Positions 22,914 through 33,633 of a DNA stretch of 64,000 bases are shown here, one piece after another (positions within the stretch are counted from its first letter, which is position 1; the number at the start of each line of letters is the position of its first letter). This stretch comes from DASYLJ01 sp036009625. Its GTDB lineage: Bacteria > Desulfobacterota > Binatia > DP-6. A model generated the notes under the pieces. The model worked only from the letters and a program-made list of their open reading frames with translations, searched no databases and was not told where the DNA came from. The translations under genes were made by a program, and so were the position numbers. The stretch covers positions 23,654-87,653 of the forward strand of contig DASYLJ010000108.1 of the NCBI GenBank assembly GCA_036009625.1, read 5' to 3'.

Positions 22914-24778
22914 TCGTCGCTGTTCTCGTCGTACTGAACCTCGCGCTCGTTGTCGCGTTCGCCGTCGTCATGCGGCAACGCGATCTCCTCGGCTACGCCC
23001 ACGGCGGCAAATGGTACCTGACGTGGTTGTCGATCGGCGTCATCACGCTGATGGACGAGCTGACGTCGGTGTTCTACGCGCCGGCGGAGGCGCATCGTTT
23101 CATCGGCGCGCAGGCGATCTTCTTCATCGCCTTCACGTCCATCCTGATGCGCTTCCTGTCGAGCCGGATGGTCGAGATCGCGCAGATCCTCGAGCGCAAC
23201 GACATCCGGGGCGGTGGCGTCTACTCCTTCTCGTACATGGTGCTCGGCCCTGTCGCGTCCTTCGTGGCGGTGGCGTCCATCATGGTGGACTACATCCTCA
23301 CCGCCTGCCTCTCGACGGTGAGCGCCGTCATCAACGGCACGGCGTTCCTGCCGATGTCGCCGGGCATGGAGTACGCCACCATCCTCGCGATCATCTGGGG
23401 CGTGGCGGGCCTCAACATCCTCGGCATCCGGGAGAATGCGCGAGTGACGTTCGGGATCTTCATCGCGGCGGCGTTCGTCTTCGTGAACCTGATCGCCCTC
23501 GGCATCCTGCACATCGACCCCGCGAGCCCGGCGGTGATGGTCGAGAGCTTCACCAGCGTCGGGCGGAGCCTCGTCGACGGTGGGGTGGGGCACTTCATCT
23601 CCGTGATCACGATCGGGGTCGCGAGCTGCGTGCTCGCGTACTCGGGCATCGAGTCGGTGATCCAGACCGCGGGACTCGTGCGCAGCTGGCGCGACATCGC
23701 CAAGGCCTACTGGTTCCTGGCACTCACCGTCGGCCTCGTGACGCCGATCGTCTCGGCGCTGGCGCTCTCGGCGCCGATCGACCTGCACGCCCACGAGGGC
23801 GACCTCATCACGCACTGGGCCACGATCGTGGGCAACGTCCCGTTCGGGGTGCTGGTCGGCGTCTTCGGCAGCATCATCCTGATCATGGCGGTGAACACGG
23901 CCTACGTGGCGTCGGGCGAGCTGCTCGAACGCGTCGCGCACCGCTACCGCATGGACTGGCTCATCGCCACGAATGCGCGCGCGTCGCTCTACCGCGTCCA
24001 CATCGTCAATGCCGTGCTCTACACGGCGATCATCCTGATCACGCGCGGCTCGCAGTCGATCCTGGCCGAGATGTACGCCATCGGGCTCCTCGCCAGCTTC
24101 TGTCTCAACATCGGCTGCCTGCTCATCTATCGCTTCTTCCGCGGCACCAAGGACATCCGCGACTACTACACGTCGCGCACCGGGACGGCCGTTCTCGAGT
24201 TCGTCCTGGTCTGCTGCTTCGCCTACCTCGCGGCGCACAAGCCCTACGGCCTGGCGCTGTGGGCCGGCGTCGTGGGCGTGCTGCTCGCCGCCGGCATTCC
24301 GTTCTCGCGGCGCTACGGGCCAGAGGTGCAGAAGCGACGGCGCAGCGACCTGCCGATGGAAATGCTGCTGGCGCTCGGTGAGGCCGACGGCCCGCTGCAC
24401 GTGCACTTCCGTCGTCCCGGCGAGCTGGATCTCGAGGACTGCGGTCCGTGCCAGGTGTGGGTGACGTTCTTCTCACCGCGCGAGGAGCTGCCGGAGCGTC
24501 ACGGCGCCGCGCACTACCGCTTCCCCATCCAGCAGTCGAGCGTCTTCCGCAGCATGGAGGCGATCCTGGCCCTGCTCAACGAGGAGCTCGACGGGCGCAC
24601 CGTCACCGTGCACTTCGGTTGGCCGACGTCGTCGTGGCTCGATCGCATGGCGACGGGGGTGTTCGTTGCCAACATCCTGCGGCTTCCGCAGCACTTTCCG
24701 AGGCTGCGCTACGCGATCGAGTTTCCGAATGGGGAGCAGGCCATCCTGCCGGTCTCCGGTGGGGCCGCGCTGGCCTGA
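22910..24778 (+). CDS. APC-superfamily permease with soluble C-terminal domain, copy 2
   Basis: 622 residues; the ATG overlaps the previous stop (ATGA). The sequence is strongly similar to copy 1 throughout, including helix motifs Y-S-G-I-E-S-V-I-Q-T-A-G-L-V and H-W-A-T-I-V-G-N-V-P-F-G and the tail motif H-F-G-W-P-T-S-S-W-L-D-R. The two copies differ mainly in loops and the end of the tail. Coupled expression suggests either a heterodimeric transporter or two related substrates. Confidence 0.75.
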   Translation: MIVAVLVVLNLALVVAFAVVMRQRDLLGYAHGGKWYLTWLSIGVITLMDELTSVFYAPAEAHRFIGAQAIFFIAFTSILMRFLSSRMVEIAQILERNDIRGGGVYSFSYMVLGPVASFVAVASIMVDYILTACLSTVSAVINGTAFLPMSPGMEYATILAIIWGVAGLNILGIRENARVTFGIFIAAAFVFVNLIALGILHIDPASPAVMVESFTSVGRSLVDGGVGHFISVITIGVASCVLAYSGIESVIQTAGLVRSWRDIAKAYWFLALTVGLVTPIVSALALSAPIDLHAHEGDLITHWATIVGNVPFGVLVGVFGSIILIMAVNTAYVASGELLERVAHRYRMDWLIATNARASLYRVHIVNAVLYTAIILITRGSQSILAEMYAIGLLASFCLNIGCLLIYRFFRGTKDIRDYYTSRTGTAVLEFVLVCCFAYLAAHKPYGLALWAGVVGVLLAAGIPFSRRYGPEVQKRRRSDLPMEMLLALGEADGPLHVHFRRPGELDLEDCGPCQVWVTFFSPREELPERHGAAHYRFPIQQSSVFRSMEAILALLNEELDGRTVTVHFGWPTSSWLDRMATGVFVANILRLPQHFPRLRYAIEFPNGEQAILPVSGGAALA

Positions 24779-24781
24779 GGA

Positions 24782-25144
24782 TCAGGGCCCCGGCCACCCG
24801 TACGGGACGCCGCCGTACCAGAAGCCGTCGTTCTCCATCGTCCATGGACCGTCGTCCGCGAACGCGGCGTCGGCAGCGACCGCCTCGAGATACGACTTCT
24901 GCATGTAGTCGATGGTGTCGTCGGCGACGCCCTGCTGGCGCAGGTCGGCGAGCTGGCTGGCGCTCAGGCGATACACGGTGCCCGACTTCTGCATCTCCGC
25001 GATGATCTCCTCCGACGGTACGCCGGCGCGGCTCATGTCGACGACCTCGGCGACCGACACCCGCTGCGGCCCCGCGACCATGTTCTCCATGCGGATGCAG
25101 CCCGTGAGCCCCACCGCGAGCGCCGCCACCATCATCGTTCGCAT
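24782..25144 (-). CDS. small lipoprotein, hypothetical
   Basis: 120 residues with a lipobox L-T-G-C near residue 16. The mature part has two helical stretches (V-A-E-V-V-D-M-S-R-A-G-V and S-A-S-Q-L-A-D-L-R-Q-Q-G-V) that look like a repeated 'helix, G-V, next helix' motif seen in SHOCT/LTXXQ-like small lipoproteins. It ends with a Trp/Tyr/Gly/Pro-rich tail. It is convergent with the second permease gene, 3 nt apart. Confidence 0.6.
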   Translation of the reverse strand: MRTMMVAALAVGLTGCIRMENMVAGPQRVSVAEVVDMSRAGVPSEEIIAEMQKSGTVYRLSASQLADLRQQGVADDTIDYMQKSYLEAVAADAAFADDGPWTMENDGFWYGGVPYGWPGP

Positions 25145-25185
25145 CGAACGCTGCTAGCGGGGAGGCGTGCTCATGTCGAGCGACG

Positions 25186-25875
25186 TCAGGCCAGGCGCTG
25201 CTCGACGCGGCTCAGGAAGTCGATCGTGAGCCGTGCGACCTCGTCGCGGTCGATGTCCTCGGTGAGGACGTGGAAGCTGCGCTCGAGGACGTGCGCCTCG
25301 ATCCACGTCGACCCGAGCGCACGCCGGAGCGCCTCCTGGCTGCGGACGGGAACGACGTGGTCGAGTCGACCGTGGAGCAGCAGAGCCGGCTGCGTGACGC
25401 GGGTGAGATCGTGGCGCACGGTACGCTGCAGGTCGAGCAGCGAGAGCACGGCGGGCAACGGCATGGCGTCGTAGGCGCGACTGGCGGCGCGCGCGACCGG
25501 ATCGGCGATGTCGCGTCCGCCGCGCTTCGGCATGACGGCGAACCGTCCCGACAGGCCGGGGATCCAGCGGAGGTAGGGGAGAACGACCTGCCGGCGGTCG
25601 GCGAGCCGCAGCGCCGGCGCGCACAGTACCAGCGCCTGGACGTCGCGTGGCCGCGTCGCGGCGAGCCGCAGCGCCAGGAGCCCGCCCATCGACATGCCGG
25701 CGACGGCCACGTGGGCGACGTCCCGGCGCAGCACGTCGAGCCCAGCTTCGGCCGAGGTCAGCCAGTCGCGCCAGCCGGTGCGGGCGAGGTCGGCGACCGT
25801 CGTTCCGTGCCCGGCGAGCTGTACCGAGTGCACGGGGTAGCCGGCGCCGGCGAGCGCGTCGGCGAGCGGACGCAC
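25186..25875 (-). CDS. alpha/beta hydrolase (carboxylesterase/lipase-like); true start unclear
   Basis: From the GTG at 25875 there are 229 residues with G-M-S-M-G-G (nucleophile Ser), H-G-R-L-D-H-V-V-P (acid region) and S-F-H-V-L-T (catalytic His). Homology clearly begins about 14 codons earlier: upstream in-frame codons read C-L-L-L-H-G-F-T-A-T-P-D-E-V, the oxyanion strand. No ATG, GTG or TTG exists in frame between there and a stop within the ppiD gene, so a rare start (CTG at 25908 or 25905) or a sequence error is likely. The 3' end of ppiD lies directly upstream. Confidence 0.75.
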   Translation of the reverse strand: MRPLADALAGAGYPVHSVQLAGHGTTVADLARTGWRDWLTSAEAGLDVLRRDVAHVAVAGMSMGGLLALRLAATRPRDVQALVLCAPALRLADRRQVVLPYLRWIPGLSGRFAVMPKRGGRDIADPVARAASRAYDAMPLPAVLSLLDLQRTVRHDLTRVTQPALLLHGRLDHVVPVRSQEALRRALGSTWIEAHVLERSFHVLTEDIDRDEVARLTIDFLSRVEQRLA

Positions 25876-25939
25876 TTCGTCCGGAGTGGCAGTGAAGCCA
25901 TGCAGCAGAAGGCAGCCGAGCCTGCCGGCGCCGGGAGGC

Positions 25940-27847
25940 TCAGCTCCGGCTGTTGGCGGCGGCGTCGGCCTTGACCTCGAGCGCGCCGTCTTTCAGCGCG
26001 CGCTCCTTCAGCTGATTCATGAAGGTGGTCAGTGCGTCCTGCTGCTTCTGGGTGAGCAGCTGCTCCTTCAGGCCGGCCTTCTCGGCGTCGAGACCCGCCA
26101 TGTCTGCCGGCGTGCGCCCCTTCAGGGCCACCACCAGGGCATCGCCGCCGGCGGTGTACGTGCGCGGGCCGAGCGGCTTCTCGGGCGTGAGGCTGAAGGC
26201 GTCGGCGCGCAGCTCGGGGGCCATGCCGACCTTCGGCACCGACCCGGCCCGACGCTCGAAGGTTCCGGTGTCCTCGAGCGTGATCCCGAGCTCCTCGGCA
26301 GCCTTGGCGAGCCCGATCTCCTGGGCGCGTACGCGCAGCTTCTCGGCGCGCTCCTTGGCGAGGGTTTCCGCTCGGGCGCGCTTGGCATCGGTCTCGACCT
26401 TGGCACGGACCTCGGCCAGCGGTGGAACGCTCGGCTCGATGCGCTCGATCGGCGTCAGCATGAAGAGGACGTCGTCACCCTCGATGATGTCGCTCGGCTG
26501 GTTCAGGTCGAGCGCGAAGGCGGCGTCGGAGAACGACTTGACCCGGCCCACTCCCGGCACCTCGTCGGTGGCGGAGAAGGCGGCGGTCTCCTGGACGGTG
26601 CGCGCGCCGACGGCTTCGGCGAGGGGCTTGCCGCTGACCACCTGACGGCGATCGGCGTCGGCCTGCTTGTGCGCCAGGTCGAGACCGCGCTCCTCGGTGA
26701 GCGTGGCGACGATCTGGTCGCGGACCTCGGGCAGCGGGCGCGGGCCGCCGGCCTTCTTCTCGTCGACGCGGATGATGTGGAAGCCGAAGGGCGTCTCCAC
26801 GATCTCGCTGACCTTTCCCGGCTCGAGCGAGAAGGCTGCCGTCTCGAACGGGCCGACCATGCGGCCACGCGGGAAGAAGCCGAGGTCGCCGCCCTTGCTG
26901 GCCGACCCGGGATCGCCCGAGTTCTCCTTCGCCAGGGCGGCGAAATCACCGCCTGCGTTCACCTTGGCGAGAATGTCGTCGGCCTTCTTGCGAGCGGCCG
27001 CCTTGGCGGCGTCGTCGGCGTCGGGTGTGAGAGGGATCAGGATGTGGCTGGCACGGACCTGCTCCTGCTCGGTGAATCGGTCATCGCGATGCTCGTCGTA
27101 GTAGGCCTGGATGGCGGCATCATCGGGCGCCGCCATGGCGGCGAAATCCTTCGGCGAGTAGGCGACGTACCGGACGCGGACGCGCGGCTGGGTCCGGTAG
27201 CGCTCGGCGTTGTCGGTGAGCCACTTCTGCAGGTCGTCGTCGGTGAGCGTGACCGTCTCGAGCTGTCCCGTCGCCGTGACCTTGGCGATGGTGAGGTCGA
27301 CCTGCTCGCGATCGAGCTTGTAGCGATCGGCGACCTCGGCGTCGCTCACCTGCACGCCGTCGACCACCAGCGAACGCATGCGCTGGTTGATGAGGTCCTG
27401 CCGCACCTGGTCCTCGAACTCGCCGCGGTCGCGCTGCAGCTGCAGGACGCGCTCGAGCAGATCGCGGTTGAAGCGGCCGTTCTCCTGTAGCTCGGGCATG
27501 GCCGTGATGGCCGTGACCAGCTCGCCCTCGCCGACCTCGAGACCGAGACGGTCGGCTTCGTGGCGTAGCAGCGCGTTGTCGATGAGCTGATCGAGCGCGC
27601 GGCCGCGCAGATCGAGAGAGCGGGGCAGCGTGGCGCCCTTCAGCATCTCCTCGAAGCGCCGCTGCAGCATGCCGGTTTCGGTATCGAGCTGCTGGCGGGT
27701 GATGCGATCGCCATGCACCTCGGCGACGACGTCGACGCGGCTCATTCCAACGGCCCCGACGCCCCAGATGAGAAACGAGAGCGCGAGCAGACCGTAGAGA
27801 ATCTTGACCGGGACGGACGTCGAGTACTTTCGCAGCGAGTTCAGCAC
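25940..27847 (-). CDS. ppiD: PpiD-type periplasmic peptidyl-prolyl isomerase/chaperone
   Basis: 635 residues from the GTG at 27847 (V-L-N-S-L-R-K-Y, the usual PpiD N terminus). One transmembrane helix lies near residues 16-36. A SurA-N-like helical domain follows. The parvulin domain (about 275-375) has V-R-A-S-H-I-L, F-A-A-L-A-K-E-N-S-G-D-P-G-S-A and F-G-F-H-I-I-R-V. A C-terminal helical part comes last. PpiD helps outer-membrane and secreted proteins fold at the SecYEG exit. It is divergent from mreB. Confidence 0.9.
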   Translation of the reverse strand: MLNSLRKYSTSVPVKILYGLLALSFLIWGVGAVGMSRVDVVAEVHGDRITRQQLDTETGMLQRRFEEMLKGATLPRSLDLRGRALDQLIDNALLRHEADRLGLEVGEGELVTAITAMPELQENGRFNRDLLERVLQLQRDRGEFEDQVRQDLINQRMRSLVVDGVQVSDAEVADRYKLDREQVDLTIAKVTATGQLETVTLTDDDLQKWLTDNAERYRTQPRVRVRYVAYSPKDFAAMAAPDDAAIQAYYDEHRDDRFTEQEQVRASHILIPLTPDADDAAKAAARKKADDILAKVNAGGDFAALAKENSGDPGSASKGGDLGFFPRGRMVGPFETAAFSLEPGKVSEIVETPFGFHIIRVDEKKAGGPRPLPEVRDQIVATLTEERGLDLAHKQADADRRQVVSGKPLAEAVGARTVQETAAFSATDEVPGVGRVKSFSDAAFALDLNQPSDIIEGDDVLFMLTPIERIEPSVPPLAEVRAKVETDAKRARAETLAKERAEKLRVRAQEIGLAKAAEELGITLEDTGTFERRAGSVPKVGMAPELRADAFSLTPEKPLGPRTYTAGGDALVVALKGRTPADMAGLDAEKAGLKEQLLTQKQQDALTTFMNQLKERALKDGALEVKADAAANSRS

Positions 27848-27966
27848 GAGTGGTGGTCCGTCGGCGACGCTAGCGTGCGCCTGGCGGGTTTGCAAATCAT
27901 TCGTGACCCGTCGTCGTTCGTTGCTGCCCCCATGCGTTTCTGCTACCAGGCTTGCCGCAACCCCAC

Positions 27967-29001
<1,035 letters not shown>

Positions 29002-29025
29002 CGCTCCGCGCCCCCGTGGGGGGTG

Positions 29026-29916
29026 ATGCTCGAGTTTCTCCGTCGCAACCGTGTCCTCGCCACGACCGCGCTCTTTCTGGCGCTGGCCGCGGGTCTGGTC
29101 GTCGGCACCAGTGGTGATCGTCTGCGCGACGACCGCCTCGGGCGTGTCTTCCTCGAGGTCATGGCGCCGCTGCAGCGCATGGGCAGCTTCGTCAGCCGCT
29201 CGTTGTCCGACGTCTGGGTCGGCATCGTCGGGCTGTTCCAGGCGGCGGACGAGGTGGACGCGCTGCGCGCGCGCGTGCGCGAGCTCGACCGTGCCACCGC
29301 GCGCCTCGCCGAGACCGAGCTCGAGAACGCGCGGCTCCGCGAGCTGCTCGACTTCCGTGAAGCGCTGCGTGGCGAGCTCCTCACCGCGCGGGTCATCGGT
29401 CACGATGCGTCCGCCGGCCTGTCGCGCACCCTCACCATCAACCGAGGGACGGCCGACGGCATCCAGAAGGGCGATGCCGTGCTGGCGCCCGAAGGGATCG
29501 TCGGCCACGTCTTCCTGGCGAGCGCCCACGCCGCGCGTGTCCTCCTGATCACCGACCACAACAGCGGGGTCGACGGCGTGGTGCAGCGTACCCGGGCGCG
29601 CGGCATCGTCGAGGGCACGGTCGACGGACGCTGCGGGCTCAAGTTCGTCAAGCGAACCGAGGACCTGCAGGTCGGCGACCTCGTCGTCACCTCCGGGCTC
29701 GACGGTATCTTCCCGCGCAGCGTGCCGATCGGGAAGGTCGTGGCGGTGGACAAAAAGGGACAGGGGCTGTTCCAGTACGCCGAGGTACAGCCGGCGGTCG
29801 ACGCCAACCGGCTGGAAGAGGTGCTCGTCACCCGCGGGCTCGTCGAGCCGCTCGAGCCGGAAACGCCGATCGACGATCCGGTCGGTCCACCACCACCACC
29901 CGACGCCGGAGAGTGA
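29026..29916 (+). CDS. mreC: rod shape-determining protein MreC
   Basis: 296 residues. One N-terminal transmembrane helix, then a coiled coil (about 70-105) and the two beta domains typical of MreC (A-R-V-I-G-H-D, I-N-R-G-x-x-D-G-I-Q-K-G-D-A-V, V-G-D-L-V-V-T-S-G-L-D-G-I-F-P). The C terminus ends in a Pro-rich tail. MreC bridges MreB/MreD and PBP2 in the periplasm. I prefer the ATG at 29026 over the GTG at 29023. Confidence 0.95.
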   Translation: MLEFLRRNRVLATTALFLALAAGLVVGTSGDRLRDDRLGRVFLEVMAPLQRMGSFVSRSLSDVWVGIVGLFQAADEVDALRARVRELDRATARLAETELENARLRELLDFREALRGELLTARVIGHDASAGLSRTLTINRGTADGIQKGDAVLAPEGIVGHVFLASAHAARVLLITDHNSGVDGVVQRTRARGIVEGTVDGRCGLKFVKRTEDLQVGDLVVTSGLDGIFPRSVPIGKVVAVDKKGQGLFQYAEVQPAVDANRLEEVLVTRGLVEPLEPETPIDDPVGPPPPPDAGE

Positions 29917-29917
29917 G

Positions 29918-30409
29918 GTGCGCCGTGCCCTCGCCATCGTCGTCGCCGCCGTGCTGGCCATGGTGCTCCAGACCACGGTCTTTCCGGCCCTGCTGCCGAC
30001 GGCGGTCGTGCCGAACCTGATCCTCGTCCTCGTCGTCTACCTCGGCCTGCAGCAGCATGGTGTCGCCGGGGCCGCCGGCGCGTTTCTTTTGGGCTACTTC
30101 CTGGACACGTTCTCCGGTACGCTGCTGGGGGTGAATGCGTTCGCGCTCACCGCTGTCTACATGGCCGTGTATCTGGTGGCGCGCACGCTCTGGACCGAAG
30201 GTGGTTTCCCCGCCATGGCCGTCGTCTTCGCTGCCGCGTGCGTCCACGGCGTCGCCGCCATCACCATCACCTGGCTGATCGAGGCGGGCGCGCCGCTCTG
30301 GCACCATGCGCTCCGCTACGGTCTCCTCGAGGCGGCCGTGGCTGCGATCGTCGCACCGGCGGTGTTCGCCTTCGTCGGATGGGAGCAGCGACTCCTCGGG
30401 ATCACCTGA
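29918..30409 (+). CDS. mreD: rod shape-determining protein MreD
   Basis: 163 residues with five or six predicted membrane helices. The N-terminal R-R-A-L-A-I-V-V, P-N-L-I-L-V-L-V-V-Y-L-G-L and a G-x-x-L-G-x-x-x-F segment are typical of MreD. The GTG start follows the mreC stop by 1 nt. It acts in the membrane with MreC, PBP2 and RodA. Confidence 0.92.
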   Translation: MRRALAIVVAAVLAMVLQTTVFPALLPTAVVPNLILVLVVYLGLQQHGVAGAAGAFLLGYFLDTFSGTLLGVNAFALTAVYMAVYLVARTLWTEGGFPAMAVVFAAACVHGVAAITITWLIEAGAPLWHHALRYGLLEAAVAAIVAPAVFAFVGWEQRLLGIT

Positions 30410-30410
30410 C

Positions 30411-32303
30411 GTGGCGGCCGGGCGCATCCGTGTCGGTGTCGTGCCGCGCGAGGTCCCTTCCGAGCTGCTGACGCGCATCGCGGTCACGCTCGGCGTCGTG
30501 CTGCTGGCGTTCGGCCTGATCTACTCCCGTCTCTACTTCCTGCAGGTGGTGAAGGGGCCGGAGATGCGGTCGGTGTCGGAGCACAATCGCGTCCGGCTCG
30601 TGCGCGTGCCCGCGGCTCGCGGCGTCGTGTACGACCGCAATGGCGAGATCCTCATCGACAACCGTCCGTCGTTCGACGTGGTGTTCGTCCCGGAGGATGC
30701 GCGCGATCGCAAAGCGGTGCTGCGCACGCTGGCCGGCCACCTGAGCGAGCCCGAGACGGCGGTGGTCGAGCGCCTGAAGGCGCCGTCGAAGCGGCCGCCC
30801 TACGAGGGCATCGTCGTGCGGCGTGATCTCGACTGGCAGGGCGTGGTGGCGCTCGAGACGCATCAGCTCGAGCTGCCCGGCATCTCGCTGCAGGTGGGTC
30901 CGCGCCGCTATTATCCGTTCGGTCCGCTGGCCGCGCACCTGATCGGCTACGTCGGCGAGGTGAGCGAGAGCGATCTCGCGAACCCCGAGCTCGGGCTGCG
31001 CCCGGGCGACCTCGTCGGCAAGGCCAACCTCGAGAAGGCCTGGGACAAGGAGCTGCGCGGCGAGCCGGGCGGGCAGCAGGTCGAGGTCGACGCGCTCGGC
31101 CGTCGCGTGCGCGTCCTCGACGAGGAGCCCGACGTCCCGGGCAACACGCTGACGCTCACCATCGATCGCGATCTGCAGGAAGAGTCCGAGCGCGCGCTCG
31201 GCGATCATACCGGCGCCGTCGTCGCCATCGATCCGCGCAACGGCGAGATCCTCGTGCTGGCGTCGCGCCCGTCGTACGACCCGAACGTGTTCTCCCGCGG
31301 TATCCAGCGTGCGGAGTGGCGCCAGCTCATGCAGGACCCGCTGAAGCCGCTGAACGATCGCGCGGTGCAGGGGCAGTATCCGCCCGGCTCCACGTTCAAG
31401 GTCGCGGTGGCCGCGGGCGTGCTCGAGGAGGGCCTGGTGACGCCCACGGCAGGCGTCCACTGCGCCGGTGGGACGCCGTTCGGCAACCACTTCTTCCGGT
31501 GCTGGCGCAAGGGCGGCCACGGCGGGGTCAACCTGCACGAGGCCATCGTCCAGTCGTGCGACGTCTTCTTCTATCAGATGGGCCAGCGGCTCGGCGTCGA
31601 CGGCATCGCCGACTACGCGCGGCGCTTCGGCCTCGGCCTGCTGAGCGGCATTCCGCTCGACCACGAGAAGGCCGGCACCATCCCCGACACGCAGTGGAAG
31701 CGGAAGCGCTTCAAGCAGCCGTGGTTCGCAGGCGAGACGCTGTCGGTCGCCATCGGCCAGGGCTACGTCACCGCCACGCCGCTGCAGATGGCCAATCTCG
31801 CCGCCACGATCGCGAACGGCGGCACGCGCTACCGCCCGCAGTACGTGAAGCGCATCGAGTCGCCGGATGGCTCGCTGCGCACCGAGATCCAGCCCGAGGT
31901 CCTCGGTACCACCGGCATCTCGCCCGCCACGATGAAGGCGGTGCAGAGCGCGATGCGCGACGTCGTGATGTCCGACCATGGCACCGGCAAGAAGGCGCGC
32001 GTCGTCGGCGTCGAGGTCGCGGGCAAGACGGGCACGGCGCAGGTGGTGACGCTCGCCGGCTCGAACAAGAAGGCGCGCGGCACGCGCGACCACGCGTGGT
32101 TCATCGCATTCGCGCCGGTGGAGAATCCCGAGATCGCGATGGCCGTGCTGGTCGAGCACGCGGGTGGAGGTGGTGGTGCGTTTGCGGCGCCGGTGGCGAA
32201 GCAGATCCTGACGCGCTACTTCTCCCGCAACCAGGGACCGGTGCCCGAGCAACCGGCCCAGCAGGCCAATGCGGTTCGACCGTCGACTCCTGACGCACTT
32301 TGA
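30411..32303 (+). CDS. mrdA: penicillin-binding protein 2 (elongasome transpeptidase)
   Basis: 630 residues. A single N-terminal membrane helix is followed by the PBP dimerisation domain (R-G-V-V-Y-D-R-N-G). The transpeptidase domain has S327 in P-G-S-T-F-K, S-C-D and K539-T-G-T-A-Q. It crosslinks peptidoglycan during elongation together with RodA. The GTG start lies 1 nt after the mreD stop, and the 3' end overlaps rodA by 35 nt. Confidence 0.95.
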   Translation: MAAGRIRVGVVPREVPSELLTRIAVTLGVVLLAFGLIYSRLYFLQVVKGPEMRSVSEHNRVRLVRVPAARGVVYDRNGEILIDNRPSFDVVFVPEDARDRKAVLRTLAGHLSEPETAVVERLKAPSKRPPYEGIVVRRDLDWQGVVALETHQLELPGISLQVGPRRYYPFGPLAAHLIGYVGEVSESDLANPELGLRPGDLVGKANLEKAWDKELRGEPGGQQVEVDALGRRVRVLDEEPDVPGNTLTLTIDRDLQEESERALGDHTGAVVAIDPRNGEILVLASRPSYDPNVFSRGIQRAEWRQLMQDPLKPLNDRAVQGQYPPGSTFKVAVAAGVLEEGLVTPTAGVHCAGGTPFGNHFFRCWRKGGHGGVNLHEAIVQSCDVFFYQMGQRLGVDGIADYARRFGLGLLSGIPLDHEKAGTIPDTQWKRKRFKQPWFAGETLSVAIGQGYVTATPLQMANLAATIANGGTRYRPQYVKRIESPDGSLRTEIQPEVLGTTGISPATMKAVQSAMRDVVMSDHGTGKKARVVGVEVAGKTGTAQVVTLAGSNKKARGTRDHAWFIAFAPVENPEIAMAVLVEHAGGGGGAFAAPVAKQILTRYFSRNQGPVPEQPAQQANAVRPSTPDAL

Positions 32304-33369
32304 GTGGCTCCTGCCGCTGCTGATCCTCAGCATCTGCGGGCTCGGCATCCTCACGGTCTACAGCGCCAGCTACACGCCGGGCATGGAGACGCCGCCGCCG
32401 CTGGCGATGCGCCAGATGACGTGGTTCGCGGCCGGGATCGCGGGCATGCTCGTGATGCTGAGCTTCGACTATCGTCGGCTCGATCGTCGCGCCTACCTCA
32501 TCTACTTCCTCGTCCTCGGCGCGGTGCTCGCGGTGCCGCTGGTCGGCGAGGTCGGGGGTGGGTCGCGCCGATGGATCCGCCTCGGCCCGGTGTCGATCCA
32601 ACCGTCGGAGTTCGTGAAGCTGGCGATCGTGATCGTGTTGGCGCACTACTTCTCGCGCACGCCGCCGGCCCGACTGGGGTTGCGCGAGGCCACGGTGCCG
32701 CTGTTGCTGACGGCCGTTCCGGCCTTCGCCATCCTGATCCAGCCCGACCTCGGGTCGGCCGCGCTGCTCTGCTTCGTGTCGGTGACGATGCTGGTGCTCG
32801 GCGGTGTCCGCCTGCGTTGGCTGGCGTTGCTGGCGTCGCCGGTCCTGATGCTTGCGCCGATGCTCTGGGGACATCTGAAGGAGTACCAGCAGAAGCGCAT
32901 CCTGATGTTCATCGATCCGGCGCAGGATCCGCTCGGAGCCGGCTACCACATCATCCAGTCGAAGATCGCCGTCGGCTCGGGGATGATTTGGGGCAAGGGC
33001 TTCCTGCAGGGGACGCAGAACCATCTGAACTTCCTCCCCGAGCAGCACACCGACTTCATCTTCTCGGTCTTCTCGGAGGAATGGGGCCTGATCGGCGCGG
33101 GCATCCTGATGGCGCTCTACCTGGGCGCGCTCCTGCGGGGCATGCTGATCGCGTCACGCGCCCGCGATCGGTTCGGCGTCCTCCTGGCCCTCGGCGTGAT
33201 GTCGATCGTCTTCTGGCAGGTGGTCGTCAACGTCGGCATGACCACGGGCCTGCTCCCGGTCGTCGGGATTCCGTTGCCGTTCTTCAGCTATGGCGGGAGC
33301 TCGTTGCTGTGCCTGCTCGTCGGGGTCGGGCTCGTCATGAACGTGTCGACGCGACGGTTCCTGTTCTGA
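32269..33369 (+). CDS. rodA: rod shape-determining peptidoglycan glycosyltransferase RodA
   Basis: 366 residues with about ten membrane helices. SEDS family motifs are Q-P-S-E-F-V-K-L-A, Q-P-D-L-G-S-A, H-T-D-F-I-F-S-V-x-S-E-E-W-G and P-F-F-S-Y-G-G-S-S. It polymerises lipid II and pairs with PBP2. The ATG lies inside the end of mrdA. A long hairpin element begins 6 nt after the stop. Confidence 0.97.
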   Translation: MRFDRRLLTHFEWLLPLLILSICGLGILTVYSASYTPGMETPPPLAMRQMTWFAAGIAGMLVMLSFDYRRLDRRAYLIYFLVLGAVLAVPLVGEVGGGSRRWIRLGPVSIQPSEFVKLAIVIVLAHYFSRTPPARLGLREATVPLLLTAVPAFAILIQPDLGSAALLCFVSVTMLVLGGVRLRWLALLASPVLMLAPMLWGHLKEYQQKRILMFIDPAQDPLGAGYHIIQSKIAVGSGMIWGKGFLQGTQNHLNFLPEQHTDFIFSVFSEEWGLIGAGILMALYLGALLRGMLIASRARDRFGVLLALGVMSIVFWQVVVNVGMTTGLLPVVGIPLPFFSYGGSSLLCLLVGVGLVMNVSTRRFLF

Positions 33370-33375
33370 CGTGTC

Positions 33376-33520
33376 GGGGGTGCGTGGGCGTGGCGGCGCG
33401 TTGGGGACCTCCGGTCCGCGCGGCGCTCGCTCGGCACCACTCCGCCCCCTTTCCCCTCCCGCTCACTCACGACGCGCTCCTTCGGAGGCCCCCAACGCGC
33501 CGCCACACCCACGCACCCCC
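33376..33520. repeat. hairpin element E1 with conserved core, at the 3' end of rodA
   Basis: The left arm 33376-33406 and right arm 33490-33520 are 31 nt each and complementary at 30 positions, the exception being a G-U pair in RNA. A second 6-bp stem (33408-33413 with 33483-33488) extends it. The enclosed core (about 33413-33483) matches the core of element E2 in reverse orientation, 67 of 72 positions. The arms share no sequence with E2. The position suggests a terminator or an inserted repeat. Confidence 0.85.
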
Positions 33521-33633
33521 ATGCGACGACGGGAAAAACCGACGCGTCGACGAGTTCCTACTCTCTCTGATGAAAGCCGGAACTGGAGCGCAGTGCGTTC
33601 GCCGCTAGGACGTCGCGCGGGTGCGAAGTCGTA

